Shown here: one piece after another, positions 31,845-43,329 of the stretch
Position numbering within the stretch: the first letter of the stretch is position 1
Layout: the number at the start of each line of letters is the position of its first letter
Assembly (NCBI RefSeq): GCF_021730395.1
Contig: NC_069361.1
Span: forward strand, 65,047,001-65,111,000
Origin: Mercenaria mercenaria
Lineage: Eukaryota > Mollusca > Bivalvia > Venerida > Veneridae
Reading direction: 5' to 3'
DNA: 64,000 nt
Notes under the pieces: generated by a model
What the model was told of the DNA's origin: nothing
The model's database searches: none
What the model saw: only the letters and a program-made list of their open reading frames with translations
Program-made: the position numbers and the translations under genes

Positions 31845-32372
31845 AAAGTTTTTTGTTGGGTTCACGCCGACACAATTATAGGTCACATGGCAATTTTCCA
31901 GCTTTTCATGGGGATGAAATACCCCAAGTGCCCCATCCAGGCTTTGTTATAAGCACGAGCAGGCACCAAGGTAGAACCAACAACCTTCTCCAAGGCAGCT
32001 GAATGACTTTCTAGATGACCGTCTGGATGACCTTCTCTCTTGAAAGAATTCTACGTCCCAAGTGAAGGCTCGAACCCACAGTAGTGTGGGGAAGGTGATA
32101 CGAAGGCTCGAACCCACAGTAGTGTGGGAAAGGTGATACGATGACTCGAACTCACAGTAGTGTGGGGAAGGTGATACGATGGTTCGAACCCACAGTAGTG
32201 TGGGGAAGGTGATACGATGGTTCGAACCCACAGTAGTGTGGGAAAGGTGATACGATGGCTCGAACCCACAGTAGTGTGGGGGAGGTGATACGAAGGCTCG
32301 AACCCACAGTAGTGTGGAGAAGGTGATACGAAGTCAATGGCCTTAGCTACTCGGCATAGGAGACACTCTAAG
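31845..32372 (-). mobile_element. tRNA-derived SINE, family 1, with an internally amplified B-box region
   Basis: On the minus strand it has an A-box-like GCCGAGTAGCTAAGGCC, a B box GGGTTCGAGCC, then the family body (GGTAGAATTCTTTCAAGAGAG, TCTACCTTGGTGCCTGCTCG, CCATGTGACCTATAATTGTG). The region between A box and body is expanded to seven 38-bp units (32,064-32,330). It lies about 15 bases after the stop of the second cGAS-like gene and could supply part of its 3' UTR. Confidence 0.8.
32064..32330. repeat. 38-bp minisatellite, 7 units, made of SINE B-box sequence
   Basis: Units read GA[AT]GGCTCGAACCCACAG then TAGTGTGGGGAAGGTGATAC, with a few substitutions. Each carries a copy of the B-box complement (GGCTCGAACCC). 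Frame-shifted open frames on the minus strand are artefacts of the array. Confidence 0.9.
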
Positions 32373-32867
32373 CAAGTGCAATGCATTGATAACTGGTATT
32401 AGAAATTTTATCACGTTGCTTCAACTGTCATAATAATATCTTTAAACTGAATGAACTAGAATATTTGAAGAATAAAAGGAGTCATTATCTAATAAAATAC
32501 AAGTAAGAGTATCTTAGTAAAATCGGATGGTTATCCCGTCTCTACGCAAAATATTCTATGACTGTCAGGGATAGGTTCGAAAACGCGTCAACGTTATAGT
32601 TGTTAATTCTTTTCTCGAATTGAAATATGCAACAATCAAACATCTTATATTGAATATACTGACTATGTGATTATACATAAAATCTATTTCGATAGCTGTT
32701 TAAATTAATTTAACATAAAATTATAAGCCTAATAGGGCTTAAACATTTACTTCAATTTCCTATTTCCTAGTAAAACCCTGTTTTCACGGAGATTAAATGC
32801 ATTGGGATACATTATTTTCTCAAAAAGACCCATATAGTAAATTTCGGAGTGGCATTAAATAAATTAA

Positions 32868-33030
32868 TTGCCCGTCTGCTTAGATAAATAGGGAGAGGGC
32901 AGACTATAGATCGTCGGGTCGTGAATTCGAACTCCGGGCGAGATATGTGTTTATTGAAAACATTGTACCTGAAATAATTCGTTCTCTACCTCAGACGAAT
33001 GTGGAAAAGTTGGTAGTAACTTGCGTAGTA
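32868..33030 (+). mobile_element. tRNA-derived SINE, family 2, copy 1
   Basis: Head AGATAAATAGGGAGAGGGCA with B box GTGAATTCGAACTCC, then a body with ACCTGAAATAATTCGTTCTC, TACCTCAGACGAATGTGG and AAGTTGGTAGTAACTTG. Other copies lie at 41,290 (+) and 58,437-58,617 (-). Confidence 0.65.
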
Positions 33031-33239
33031 TCTTTTTTTGTAACTTCATCAATTTAATGTTAGCTAAACGATACTTTACAGCTCATAACCAGTTTTTATA
33101 AAATTCCAAATTTACGACTAACTTCACACAACTTAGAAAGTGCTTTCATTTGCTATTTATTGTAAAGAAAATAAAACAAAACGTTATTCAGTATGTTTCC
33201 TGTTGTTCTTTTATGGCAACACTGGTGTAATTTGTGAAA

Positions 33240-33562
33240 TATTCAGAAAAATATTTAAAACTAGCTTAAGATAGAAAAGATTCTTGCATGCCGGACAAGA
33301 TTTTCCCGTATTTTTGTTGGTGCTGGAAAAAATCGTATAACATTAAAATAGTGATTTAAAGAAAAGCATTCGTTTTATTTCTTCTATTTATTTAAAAATA
33401 CGGCATGCAAGAAAAAAATTCTATCTAGGTGAAGGTATCGAAATATCTGGCTCGAAGAGTACAATTTAGACGGGTACGAGGCTCGGCAGAGTTACCACGA
33501 ACGAGTTTTCTGAGAGCCACATATTTCCATCCGCACCTTCAACCAATGAAAGATTCTTGTAG
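33240..33562 (-). mobile_element. hairpin-capped repeat, copy 5
   Basis: Tail then hairpin, as at 24,380-24,770; the hairpin arms are partly eroded (GAGCCACATATTTCCATCCG kept, the left arm shortened). Confidence 0.65.
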
Positions 33563-33599
33563 TATTTTACATAGCTTGTGTGTATATAAGTTTATTTAT

Positions 33600-33855
33600 A
33601 GTCGCCACCGGTAACCCATATGGGCGACTCCTCCAGAAGACTGTCAGTAATGATAATAGGAGGATAGTGCAAAATACAGAGGACGCTCCAATTCCAGAAG
33701 CTTCTCTGTTTTTAGCGTGTTAGGTGTAAAGCACCCATACACTGGACTCTTATCCCAATGTTAGTAATTTTAGTTGGAGGAGCGGGGGCTCAAACTTACG
33801 ATCCCTTGTTTTGTAGTCAGACAATGTTACCACTAGATTACTGCGTCTGCTCTAT
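33600..33855 (-). mobile_element. tRNA-derived SINE, family 3, second copy
   Basis: Inverse of the element at 24,850-25,040: AACCCATATGGGCGACTCC, AAGCACCCATACACTGGACT, a B-box complement (GGGGCTCAAACTTACGATCC) and an A-box complement (AATGTTACCACTAGATTAC). It is longer in the middle than the first copy. Confidence 0.65.
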
Positions 33856-33999
33856 TTCATATAACACACAGCGAAGTTCCATTTATTCTCGGGACAGTGA
33901 CACTATTACGGCCGCCAGACATACCGAAGAATATTCCTCCGGCCAATAATCGATAGCGGTCAGATTTTCTATATAGAAATAAGAAGGGCATGTACACAT

Positions 34000-36085
34000 T
34001 TTACTTAATAACAAAATTACTAAAAATAAGAAACCTTAGGTGCAAAAATATTACCAAAGATCAGCATTTGATTCATCACAAGGTTGTTTTTTTTTTTTAA
34101 TTAAATTTTATCTTAATTTTTGATTCGTTCTTCACATGAAGTTTAATGCCATCATTTCGTCATTTTTTCCCTGCTATTTTCCATATAAAATGTGCAAAAA
34201 TCTCATGCATGCGTTTCTTCAAAGCATTTTTTTTTTTGTATAAAACCATTGATATGAAAGCTTAGGTGCAAGAAATTTCCTATACTCTCATTGAATTTAT
34301 CTTTTGATTGATATTTATTTCATTTTTGTGAAATAAAGATTTGATTCGTTCTCAGACGGTTTATTTCCACTAATTTGGAAGAAAAATTAACTTCAGCGCG
34401 AAGTTGCTGGTGTAGCGTCATAAGCAGACGATATTATTATGCCGCGTGAACATGCGGCATTGTGATCAAAAGGTTAAAGTAATGATTAAATCATTTAATG
34501 TAATTTTACTTCGCGAGTAATTCTTTTTGTGTTAATATCAAAAATTAACAATATAAGAAATGCAATTAAATATTGCACTTAATATTTCGGTTTTAAAAAG
34601 AAAGAGATGCGCATTTCTTCTTATGTTGTTGTTCTCACCTTATTTCATATACATTTAAATATCAGTGATCAGTGCCAATTATGTCAATTAAACGTTAAAA
34701 GAGATAGCTTTTCTATCGGCCCTTGGATCACAAATGCAAACTGTCGGTATTTTCTACTCTGTTAGGCCACACCAAATTGATTACTTGGTCAACGGATTTT
34801 CCGCTCCATTTTTTTCCAAAATCAAAAACAAATATTTTTTTCTGAAAATCAGCTTCCGCTCGCTTCAGTTTTTGCAGACCGATTTCAAAATTTCAGAGCG
34901 GGCGTTTTTCACTGTTTAGGGGCCTTATTATCACTGTGAAGCGATAGTAATTCATAAAATTTAATACTTTTAATCATAATTGTCCATTAAAACACCAGAA
35001 GAACATGTTTGAGACTCTGTGTTGCCCCAGTTTGCAAAACTGACAGCCGAAATGACAGTTAGATTGTATAAATAACTCCTTGAAAGATCATCATAAAGAG
35101 TTTCCGCAGAACATTTTTTTCTCAAGATGAACATCAATATCTCATTATTTCATTATTTAAAACAGTGTCATTTAATAATGGCTGGTGATTAAAACAACGT
35201 TTTGCCGCAATCCTTAAAATTATACACATATATCAGCAGTAATTTGGTAGTACTTAAATGATGAACAGGCGGTATAATTCAGTTTGGACTTCACATACAG
35301 TGTTACATCATAAATAATGTATTGTTGAAATAACTTTGGTTTTAAGGCCTGGAACATTGCTTCTATCAGCTATGTAAAATGAACACAATTTTCTTGCGGA
35401 GAAGGGGTACGCACATGGAACTTTATTAGGGCAAAGGAATTCTAAAGAGCTTACAAACTCACAATCCAAGAAAACATGCATTAAAGGCTTACTTTTTTAT
35501 TTTTCAAGTAGAGTTGAAAAACAAGAATATTATATAACTGTTTATAGATCCTTTTTCAAATTTGTTTAATGGGTACCATCAGATCTATTTATCAAAAAGA
35601 AACTGAAGATGATAATGCTTTTATTGTTAAGACTTGCATCATCAAAAGTAAGTCTTTCCTTATCTGCCAAAGTTAAATGTGAAATCAAAGAACAACAGAA
35701 AGTGCAAAATTTGTCATTGAATTTACAAGTGAATTTGGCCATCAGTTGATGATGGATTTCTTGGTATCTTGCGAAATTGCATTGAAAGTTGACAGACACT
35801 GTGATGTACCCAGCTTCTCTGAAAAGTTACCACCATAATGGCCCTTATATTATAAAAATCGCACTGGACTGTGTTAAAAGCATAACACGACTACATTTTT
35901 GACGCAGCTGAGACGTCACTGGTATAAAGATTTGTCAAATTCGATTAACTCCATTTGAGGCACGGGTTGCACGTGCAAAATGACTTTTTCCAGCAATGTC
36001 GACATGTACGAATTTTCTATCGCAAATCATTCATCGCACTTGAAAGTTAGTCGACAGCCTAAAAGGAATAGGTTAAAAAACCCAG
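34000..36085. other. non-coding, with one arm of a possible fold-back
   Basis: AT-rich. GTTAGGCCACACCAAATTGA with TTACTTGGTCA at about 34,760-34,791 recurs inverted at about 36,862-36,893 (TGACCAAG...AATTTGGCGTGGCCTTA). This is either the ends of a ~2.1-kb element or two short repeats facing each other. No gene recognised. Confidence 0.4.
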
Positions 36086-36092
36086 AATATCC

Positions 36093-36290
36093 TTGCTAAG
36101 AATGACACGTTTAAGGCACAATCAACGCCATCAGGCCATTGGCATGGTTGACGCTGAACTTTCATGTCGCGAAATTGCACGTCGTACATGCTGTTCTCAC
36201 CTGACAGTCATGAAATGGGTTAGGAGACATGATCAGACAGGGTCTATGAGTAATAGACCGCTCACAGGCCATGAAAAAGTGACGTCGATA
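36093..36290 (+). pseudogene. Tc1/mariner transposase fragment (N-terminal helix-turn-helix)
   Basis: The conceptual protein MTRLRHNQRHQAIGMVDAEL continues with SCREIARRTCCSHLTVMKWV and GSMSNRPLTGHEK. This is the paired-like DNA-binding helix-turn-helix plus the GRP-like linker of Tc1-type transposases. Nothing corresponding to the DDE/D catalytic domain follows; the frame ends at 36,320 in unrelated AT-rich sequence. It is a truncated relic with no obvious terminal repeats. It may lie within the possible fold-back between 34,760 and 36,893. Confidence 0.75.
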
Positions 36291-36899
36291 CTGTATAAAA
36301 TAGTAAAGAGGTATATATAGGTGGTAACTTTTCAGTGACGCTGAGTATATATAGGTCATGAGTATACCTAATGTACTGGTGAGGTGACTGCAGAATTTTT
36401 CATATATATAATGATTTCTGTTAAACACTACATGGCTTTCTTATTCTTATGTAGTGACATAGAATCTAAGGCAAAACCCTTTATGTGGCCAGGGTACTGG
36501 CTTGCCTAGGATAAAACTTAGCAAACACATTAGTTCTATACACTAGAAATACGGTCAAATTGCCAGATTTTCTTGTATCCGCCTGTTGTCCCCCAAGTTT
36601 GTTTAAATGTCCAAATGTTTGTAATGTATTTTTGGAACAGTTTGTAATTAAACCTTCAACATTTAAAGATCTTTGGTTCTTTTATGTCTTTTCAAGCCAT
36701 TTTGATATGTTTTTGCAGTGCTTGTTGACTTTTGTGACAAGGTCTTTCATTTTTTTCTTCAAATCGCTCCTCGCCCGTTCCAAAAGTAGGTGAAATCCAA
36801 AAACAAATATTTTTATTTTTATTTCGCTCGCTCGCTCCTAACTTTTTTGTAAAAATTCCGATGACCAAGAAATTAATTTGGCGTGGCCTTACAGTACAA

Positions 36900-37300
36900 A
36901 AAGGTAGAATATAGAATTTTTTGTATATATTACTTAATAAATTTTAGTAACTAAATTCAAGGTCCGCCTTGATCAAATTGAAGATGGAAAATATGTCCGG
37001 AGTATTTTTGTGTACAAGAATGTTTTTGCAATGTAAATAATATCTGCATTTAAAACAGAATTGAATTTTACTTCAGTAACTTAATGATATATTTTTATTT
37101 TCGTGAACATTTTACCTAGTTTTATGATCTTTTCAGTTATCATAAATGTCGTCGTGATTAACTTACTTTCATAATTTATTGTACATGTTCAATTCAAGAT
37201 AATCAATTGGTTAATTTTACATGAAACCAATTTCTATACTGTAATCCTATTGAATGATAGTTTATAGAAGTAACAAAATGTGTGTGTGTGTTGAGTTTAT
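36900..37300. other. non-coding
   Basis: AT-rich; nothing recognised. Confidence 0.4.
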
Positions 37301-37317
37301 TTACCCTCGCCACCGGT

Positions 37318-37490
37318 AAACCGGGAAACGGACAAAATCCCCCCTGGACAAAATCCCCCCTGCTATTTTTAATCTACCCGGACAAAATCCCCCCTGTGAA
37401 ATTATCAAGGTGGACAAAATCCCCCCTGTGAAATTATCAAGGTGGACAAAATCCCCCCTATGATAAATTTTTGAAGTGGACAAATCCCCT
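37318..37490. repeat. ~32-bp minisatellite with poly-C, about 5 units
   Basis: Units GGACAAAATCCCCCCTG followed by TGAAATTATCAAGGT, the first and last ones diverged. The 86-codon frame on the minus strand (repeating GDFVHLDNFTGGILS-like words) is due to the array. Confidence 0.85.
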
Positions 37491-38417
37491 GTAAGACACC
37501 ATTGACCCTCAAGACAACTGGGGTTCAAGATTTGAAATATTTTGAGGTGTTCCAAATGCAAAGATGAAGTTCTGTTATTTTTTTTTTCACGGATTTATTT
37601 ACACTAATTTTTATCATTGCAAGTTTTTCATTATTAGTTAATTTTACCATTTAGCTTTGTCTGTTATTACTACTTCTAAATTTATTGTACTTAGATAACA
37701 ATTTCTAGTAATGGATGGTTCACATTGAAATATTTCATTTGCATATCTGTATTGGAAAAGATTGTCTTAAACCACAGAATATTTAATTTGACAACTGTTG
37801 AAGTCATTATACTAAAACAATCAATAATTATAATAATTATCAATCAATGTGCTACTGGTTTGCCTTTAAGTAGTATATTCATTATCCATTTACCACTTGA
37901 TGTTTGGTATGTCAGGATTCACTCAAATATTATTTTGGTAAAGTATATAAAATCACGGTGGGGAAACCAAGAATGCAACGTCATCAAAAAGCAGCGCAAA
38001 TGAGCTGGCCACACACAAATTTACGTCGATTCAGGTAAGAAAATTCTTGTAACTTTTTTATTACTGCAGCTTTCGACTCGAGATAAAGAGCACCGTACCC
38101 GGCCTGGAGTATACTATTCTGCGGTAGTGTTCCATATTGTACGTATAGCTTGGTTTTTGCTCGAAAACGCGAACAGTTGGCAAAGAGGGTATGAGCTGTA
38201 CCACACTTTTGTCTAGGAAAGTGAGTTTTGACCGTATTTTTGTGAAATGATAACAGATTTGACGCTCATTTAATATCAGTGACGAGCATAATAGTCAACC
38301 ATTGTTTTATTTTGCTATTTACAAGGATTTCTGATGATATTTTATTCAAAACAAACAACATTATTAAAATGAGAACATCCACACTGACGACTTTGTTGGA
38401 GAACATCCACACTCTTA

Positions 38418-39212
38418 GGTTTTAGGCCCATAATAGAGTACCTTCTTTTTGAAGAGTATTCAATTCCTACCATAAACCAACTTTGACTGCAATTTTCAGG
38501 GGGGCGTAGGTTCAAGCCCCACTGGGACCAAATATTTTCCCCTTATTTTCCTTTTTTTCTAGTAAGTTTTCACTTCTTTCAAGACTTGTTATTAATTTAT
38601 TTCATAAAAGTGGAAAAATATCATTTGATAAGCGATTTCTTGCAGTTCAAAGTGAATTTACCTCTGAAACAGAAGGGGTAGAGTTAGACATCTTTAAAAA
38701 TACTGAGTTTAATACATACGGTAAAAGTTCTTTATTTTGCCTTCATTCTTTAGATTACATATTGTGGAAGAAATATAGGTAGGTTTTACTTCTACCCCAA
38801 GCTTATTTTGAGTGAAGTGAGCAAAATTCAAAACAGACCCACAGCATTCGACCTTAATTTTTCAATGTTGGAGTTAGAATTCTGTCTCATTAAATCCGTT
38901 TACTTGAGGCACCTTAGAAAAAATCATATTGATAGTTTTATTTAAAGTTTTATAATTGTTTACCAATAGTTTGATGTTTCTTTCATAAAAAAAAATGGTA
39001 TAATGAATTCTCTGCAAACGTTTTAGATAAAGGCCATCACTTTGAAATTTGTCTCTACTTAATTTGAGGAAATACCTTAAATTACACAAAACTGATAAAA
39101 AAGGCACGGTAAAAGTTTTTAAAAATTTGCAACATAATGTAAAGCACGGTCAGCTGTAAGAATATACCAAGCAAATGCCATTTTTAAACATTATTGTTAG
39201 GGGCCTAATACC
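38418..39212. mobile_element. nested Harbinger-like element (795 bp, TTA duplication)
   Basis: It sits in the left arm of the 3.3-kb element. The intact right arm shows the empty site (complement of AACATCCACACTCTTAATTA). Ends are GGTTTTAGGCCCATAA and TTAGGGGCCTAATACC, inverted to each other, with TTA at 38,415-38,417 and 39,213-39,215. No protein is encoded. Confidence 0.8.
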
Positions 39213-39958
39213 TTAATTACCATTATTGCAGTTATGCTTCCTAAAATCTATGTCTTAGGCAGCCAAGCTACGTTGTTCAACAACAAATGTCGTCTATACA
39301 TACAATCAGCAGTTCTAACCATTTACCGCGAGGCTATAGACCAGTTAAAATAGATCTGCCAAATCATATAGCAATGGCTGAGCACATGTTAGGCTAACAT
39401 TAATCTCTGTGTATAGTGTGGCATAAGGACACGGTGTTAAGATTGATTGCATTTTAGGAAAAACATTATTTTAAGATAACAAGACAAATTTGCATAAAAG
39501 TCCTGCAAACAAAGTTTAAAAGCAAATAGAGGATTGGAATAGTTATTGTATTGTTATTTTGTTTATAACTATATCCACCCCAAAGTGCATAAAACACGGA
39601 TAGTTAGTACTCTAACTAAATATTATAACTGTAAGATATTTTAAATCTTATTTCAGCAAATGGAAGTCTCTTTCAAATATCAAATACAATCCAACCTTAT
39701 AAATAAAAAGGGCATTATCATTTAAGGTGATTATGCACATTTGATAAACCGGCAGAAAGACATACAATGAATTATCATTACGTAGACTAAAGCCTGGGTT
39801 CTGCATACGGAACCGAAATTCATTTATTGAATGGCAATCCCATGACAACAATATTATATTTCTAAAGATAAAACGTGATAATAAAATTGTTCGAACATTA
39901 AATAGTTCTAAATAGTGTCTTTAAATCAGCTTGAAATGCGCTGATCTCTTAAAATAAA

Positions 39959-40220
39959 GGCAACGTCTATAGCCTAGTGGTAGAGCGTCCGCTTCGAGCG
40001 CACGAGGTCGTGGGTTCGATCCCCGGCCGCGTCATACCAAAAACGTGAAAAATGGTACCAGTAGCTCCCTTGCTTGGCGCTCAGCATTAAAAGGGAAACT
40101 GGCCTCTCCTCTCATACCCTCGTGGCGATTGATCCTATCAGGAATGAGGGGTCGAGAGTGAATAATATAAGTTGTAGAACTTCCTTCACAATCGACCTAA
40201 AATGAATTCTGTATAAATTA
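39959..40220 (+). mobile_element. tRNA-derived SINE, family 4
   Basis: A good A box (TAGCCTAGTGGTAGAGCG) and B box (GTGGGTTCGATCCCC) stand at tRNA spacing. The ends do not pair into an acceptor stem, and a non-tRNA body follows (CTTGGCGCTCAGCATTAAAA, CTGGCCTCTCCTCTCATACC, AATGAGGGGTCGAGAGTG). It lies in the loop of the 3.3-kb element. Confidence 0.8.
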
Positions 40221-41289
40221 AAATAAAGTCACACGTAAGACCGTAGCTTATATTTTCGACTGAGAAGATTCATTAAAAGCTTCATTGGGGACAATTCACT
40301 TTTGAAAAGATAATTTCATATAGGCACATATTACAAAAAGTTACTTAAGGTCAAAACATTTTGTTAAGCAGAAAAATCACATGACACGATCAATTTACAT
40401 TTGCCAAAAGTTGCAAGTTTATTCTATAACTTGGAAAAAAAATCGGAGTTTAATCAAATTTTAAATCAGTGAAGAAAAAAAATCGACCCGAACTTGTAGA
40501 ACTACCTTAGGCATCATACGGGAAAGATTTTCATGTGACGCCTTAAACTTTCGTCAGTATTTATACATCTTTCCACACTCCTCACATCCTTGGTTTTCTC
40601 TCTCCGCTGTGACTGTCTTAAGTGTTCCCGCAGAGCAGGTTTTCCGGTTAGCCCCTAATATCGCACTTCAATCAAATGCTGATTTATTAAAATAAATTTC
40701 CCATAATTTGAAATGTATTGCAATGCCATTGGACAAAAAATAATTTCAGACACTAAATACTGTTACAACTGTATTAATAAATTTACTAGTTGCTTGACGT
40801 AGCTTGACTGCCTAAGACATAGATTTAGGACGCATAACTGCAATAATGGTAATTAAGAGTGTGGATGTTCTCATTTTAATAATGTTGTTTGTTTTGAATA
40901 AAATATCGTCAGATATCCTTGAAAATCGCAAAATAAAACAATGATTGACTATTATGCTCGTCACTGATATTAAATGAGCGTCAAATCCGTCCTCATTTTA
41001 CGAAAATACGGTCAAAACTCACTTTCTTAGACAAAAGTGTGGTACAGCTCATACCCTCTTTGCCAACTGTTCGCGTTTTCGAGCAAAAACCAAGCTATAC
41101 GTACAATATGGAACACTTCCGCAGAATAGTATACTCCAGGCCGGGTACGGTGCTCTTTATCTCGAGTCGAAAGCTGCAATAATAAAAAAGTTACAAGGCT
41201 TTTCTTACCTGAATCGACGTAAATTTGTGTGTGGTCAGCTCATTTGCGCTGGGTTTTGATGACGTTGCATTCTTGGTTTCCCCACCGTG

Positions 41290-41480
41290 AATAGGGAGAG
41301 CGCAGATCTACGGATCGCGGGGTCGTGAATTCGATTTGAGCCCTGGGCGAGCGTATGTTTTTCGTGACGATTTGATAAAAGACAGTGTGTCTGAAATCAT
41401 TCGTCCTCCACCTCTGACTCTGTGGGGAAGTTGGCAGTTACTTGGAGAGAACAGGTTTGTACTGGTACAGAATCCAGGAA
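41290..41480 (+). mobile_element. tRNA-derived SINE, family 2, copy 2, 5'-truncated
   Basis: Starts at AATAGGGAGAGCGCAGATCT immediately after the 3.3-kb element; the extreme 5' bases of the family are missing. The body matches the other copies (TTTGATAAAAGACAGTGTGT, CTGAAATCATTCGTCCTCCA, GGGGAAGTTGGCAGTTACTT). A 67-codon frame here is not a gene. Confidence 0.65.
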
Positions 41481-41699
41481 CACTGGTTAGGTTAACTGCC
41501 CGCCGTTATATAACTGAACTACTGTTTAAACAGCGTTAAAACCCGAAACAACAAGAACAACCAAACTTAGAGAAAAATACTGAAACAGAATTGAAAATTT
41601 CAGCTTAAACATGGTTAACGTTCGTATTACCTAATCCGTTTTCTCATCAGACAGCTAATTTCAGCCTTGCATCTCTTTTACATCAAAATATAAACTTAA

Positions 41700-42960
41700 C
41701 TTCTAGTGGGTAATACACTTGTGTTATTGGTCGAAAATCAGTTTCGGGGACTATATGATTGCGCTTTTCCGTCCATTCGTCATTCCGAGCAAACGAGCAA
41801 AAGTTGTTGGGTACTGAGGACAATAGGTAACGTTAAAATCTTTTCATGTCATACTTTCTTTCACTTGTTTGGTACTTTATATCAAAAGAAATACCAAATA
41901 AAGGTCCGTTCCTAAGAACTTCCGTCCGTCCACCATTTCGTGTTCGGTCCATTCATCAAGGGATTTTAATATTACTAGGCACAAATGTTCTACATAATGA
42001 GCCGACGTGTCTTGTGCAAAACCCGGAGCCCTACCTCAAAATCACACTTGAAGGTCAAAGGTCAACAGAGGGTTTTTTCCTGTCCAGTCAACAATCCTTT
42101 AAGAAATTTAATTTTACTTGGCACAAATGTATACCATTTTAAGGCGATGTGTCATGCACAATTTTTAGACCCCTAGCTATAAGGCCAATGTCACGCTTTG
42201 CGGTCAAATGTTAACATGGCAGGAACAGGGTCTATTTCGTGTTTGTTATCCATCAGGTGATTACAATATTGCTTGGCATAGATATGCAATGTAATCAGAC
42301 GACGTTTCGTGCGCAACACCCATAATCCTAGCTGAAAGGTCAATATCACACTTGGAGATCAAATGTCAATTTTTTTCTCCTGTTCGGTCTGTAACTTTGT
42401 AATTCATCAAGGGATTTTCATATTATTTGGCACAAATAATGTCATGTATGAAACGAAGTGAAACGCGCTAAACATATACCCTTAGCTCGAAGGTCAAGGT
42501 CACACTTGGAGGTGAAATGTTCCTGTCCGTTCTATTACTCGAACAGTTAATGAAGGAATTTTAATATTACAAATGTACTTGGTACAAATGTACTCCAAAA
42601 GACAATGTGCCATGCACTATTTTCAGACCTGTAGCTAAAAGGTCTGTAACTCAGCAGTTCTTAAAGGGATTTCAATATTACTTGGCACAAATGTACCCAA
42701 TAATAAGACATGTCATACACAACAGCCAGACAGCCAGAACCCTAGTTCAAAGGTCAAGGTCACACTTGGAGGTCAAAGGTCAAAAGAATTGTGTTCCAGT
42801 CTGGTCAACAACTCTGTCATCTGTTAAGGGATTTTAATATATTACTTGACACGAATGTTCCCAATGAGACAATATCACGACCCCTGGTTCAAAGGTCAAG
42901 GTCGCACTTGAAGGTCAAAGGTCTCCAGTCTGTAAAAGATTTTAATAAAAGCTTATGTGT
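41700..42960. repeat. ~160-bp tandem array with AGGTCAAGGTCAC motifs
   Basis: About six diverged units combine AGGTCAAGGTCACACTTGGA, GGTCAAAGGTCAA, a CCTGTCC...GTCTGTAACTC block and AAGGGATTTTAATATTACTTGG-like words followed by CACAAATGT. Regularly spaced TTAAGGGATTT..CACAAATG blocks cause several short open frames. A typical bivalve interspersed array; no gene. Confidence 0.75.
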
Positions 42961-43329
42961 CATATGGGCCCAATTCAAAAACTTTGTAATCCAAATGGTG
43001 TGTTATAATACATTGTATATAAAGTACAATATTGTTAATACATCATTGACAGATATCAGATCTTTGTATTGCATGGCAATACTTCATTCACTTATTCACA
43101 TGTTCTTTTTAGAATACACTTGATAGTTAATAGCCATCAATGTAAGCCAAAGGTCAGAAGTCTCATGGGTAACCAGCAAGCCATTCAATGAATGCTTTAT
43201 TACATAAGAAATACATTTCAAACTTTTGTAATTTCTGTTGAACTGCAGACTGGTCAATTGCACAAAGTAATATTTACTTTGTCAAGTAACAAAGTGTTTG
43301 TAAAATACAAATTCCCTTAGCATTCAGAT

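Larger units (their letters stand above)
33030..33960. repeat. segmental duplicate of about 24.15-24.85 kb
   Basis: The same order as the earlier segment: TTTACAGCTC, GCTATTTATTGTAAA, ATTTTCCCGTATTTTTG, AGAAAAGCATTCGTTTTATT, hairpin, then ATAACACACAGCGAAGT and TTTATTCTCGGGAC. A SINE is inserted between the hairpin and ATAACACACAGCGA here but not at the matching place in the other copy. Confidence 0.75.
37954..41289. mobile_element. 3.3-kb DNA element with ~0.5-kb terminal inverted repeats
   Basis: The ends CACGGTGGGGAAACCAAGAA and TTCTTGGTTTCCCCACCGTG are exact complements. The pairing continues for about 450 bp with few mismatches (CACAAATTTACGTCGATTCA, GCTCGAAAACGCGAACAGTT, GAGCGTCAAAT...). 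The left arm is split by a nested element, beyond which pairing resumes (TTACCATTATTGCAGTTATG at about 39,217). AAT flanks both ends. The CAC start and 3-bp duplication suggest a CACTA/EnSpm-type element, but this is weak. No transposase is seen in the 1.5-kb loop, so it is non-autonomous. Confidence 0.85.

Noticed and set aside
32051-32386. 111-, 94- and 61-codon frames with repeated HTTVGSSHRITFP-like words
   Set aside because: Three frames of one 38-bp minisatellite inside a SINE.
34760-36893. Complete Tc1-type transposon bounded by GGCCACACC/GGCGTGGCC
   Set aside because: The inverted words are only moderately matched, no TA flanks are clear, and only a short N-terminal transposase fragment is present. 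It was kept as a possible fold-back plus a relic.
39961-40033. Possible tRNA gene (good A and B boxes)
   Set aside because: The ends do not form an acceptor stem and a SINE body follows directly.
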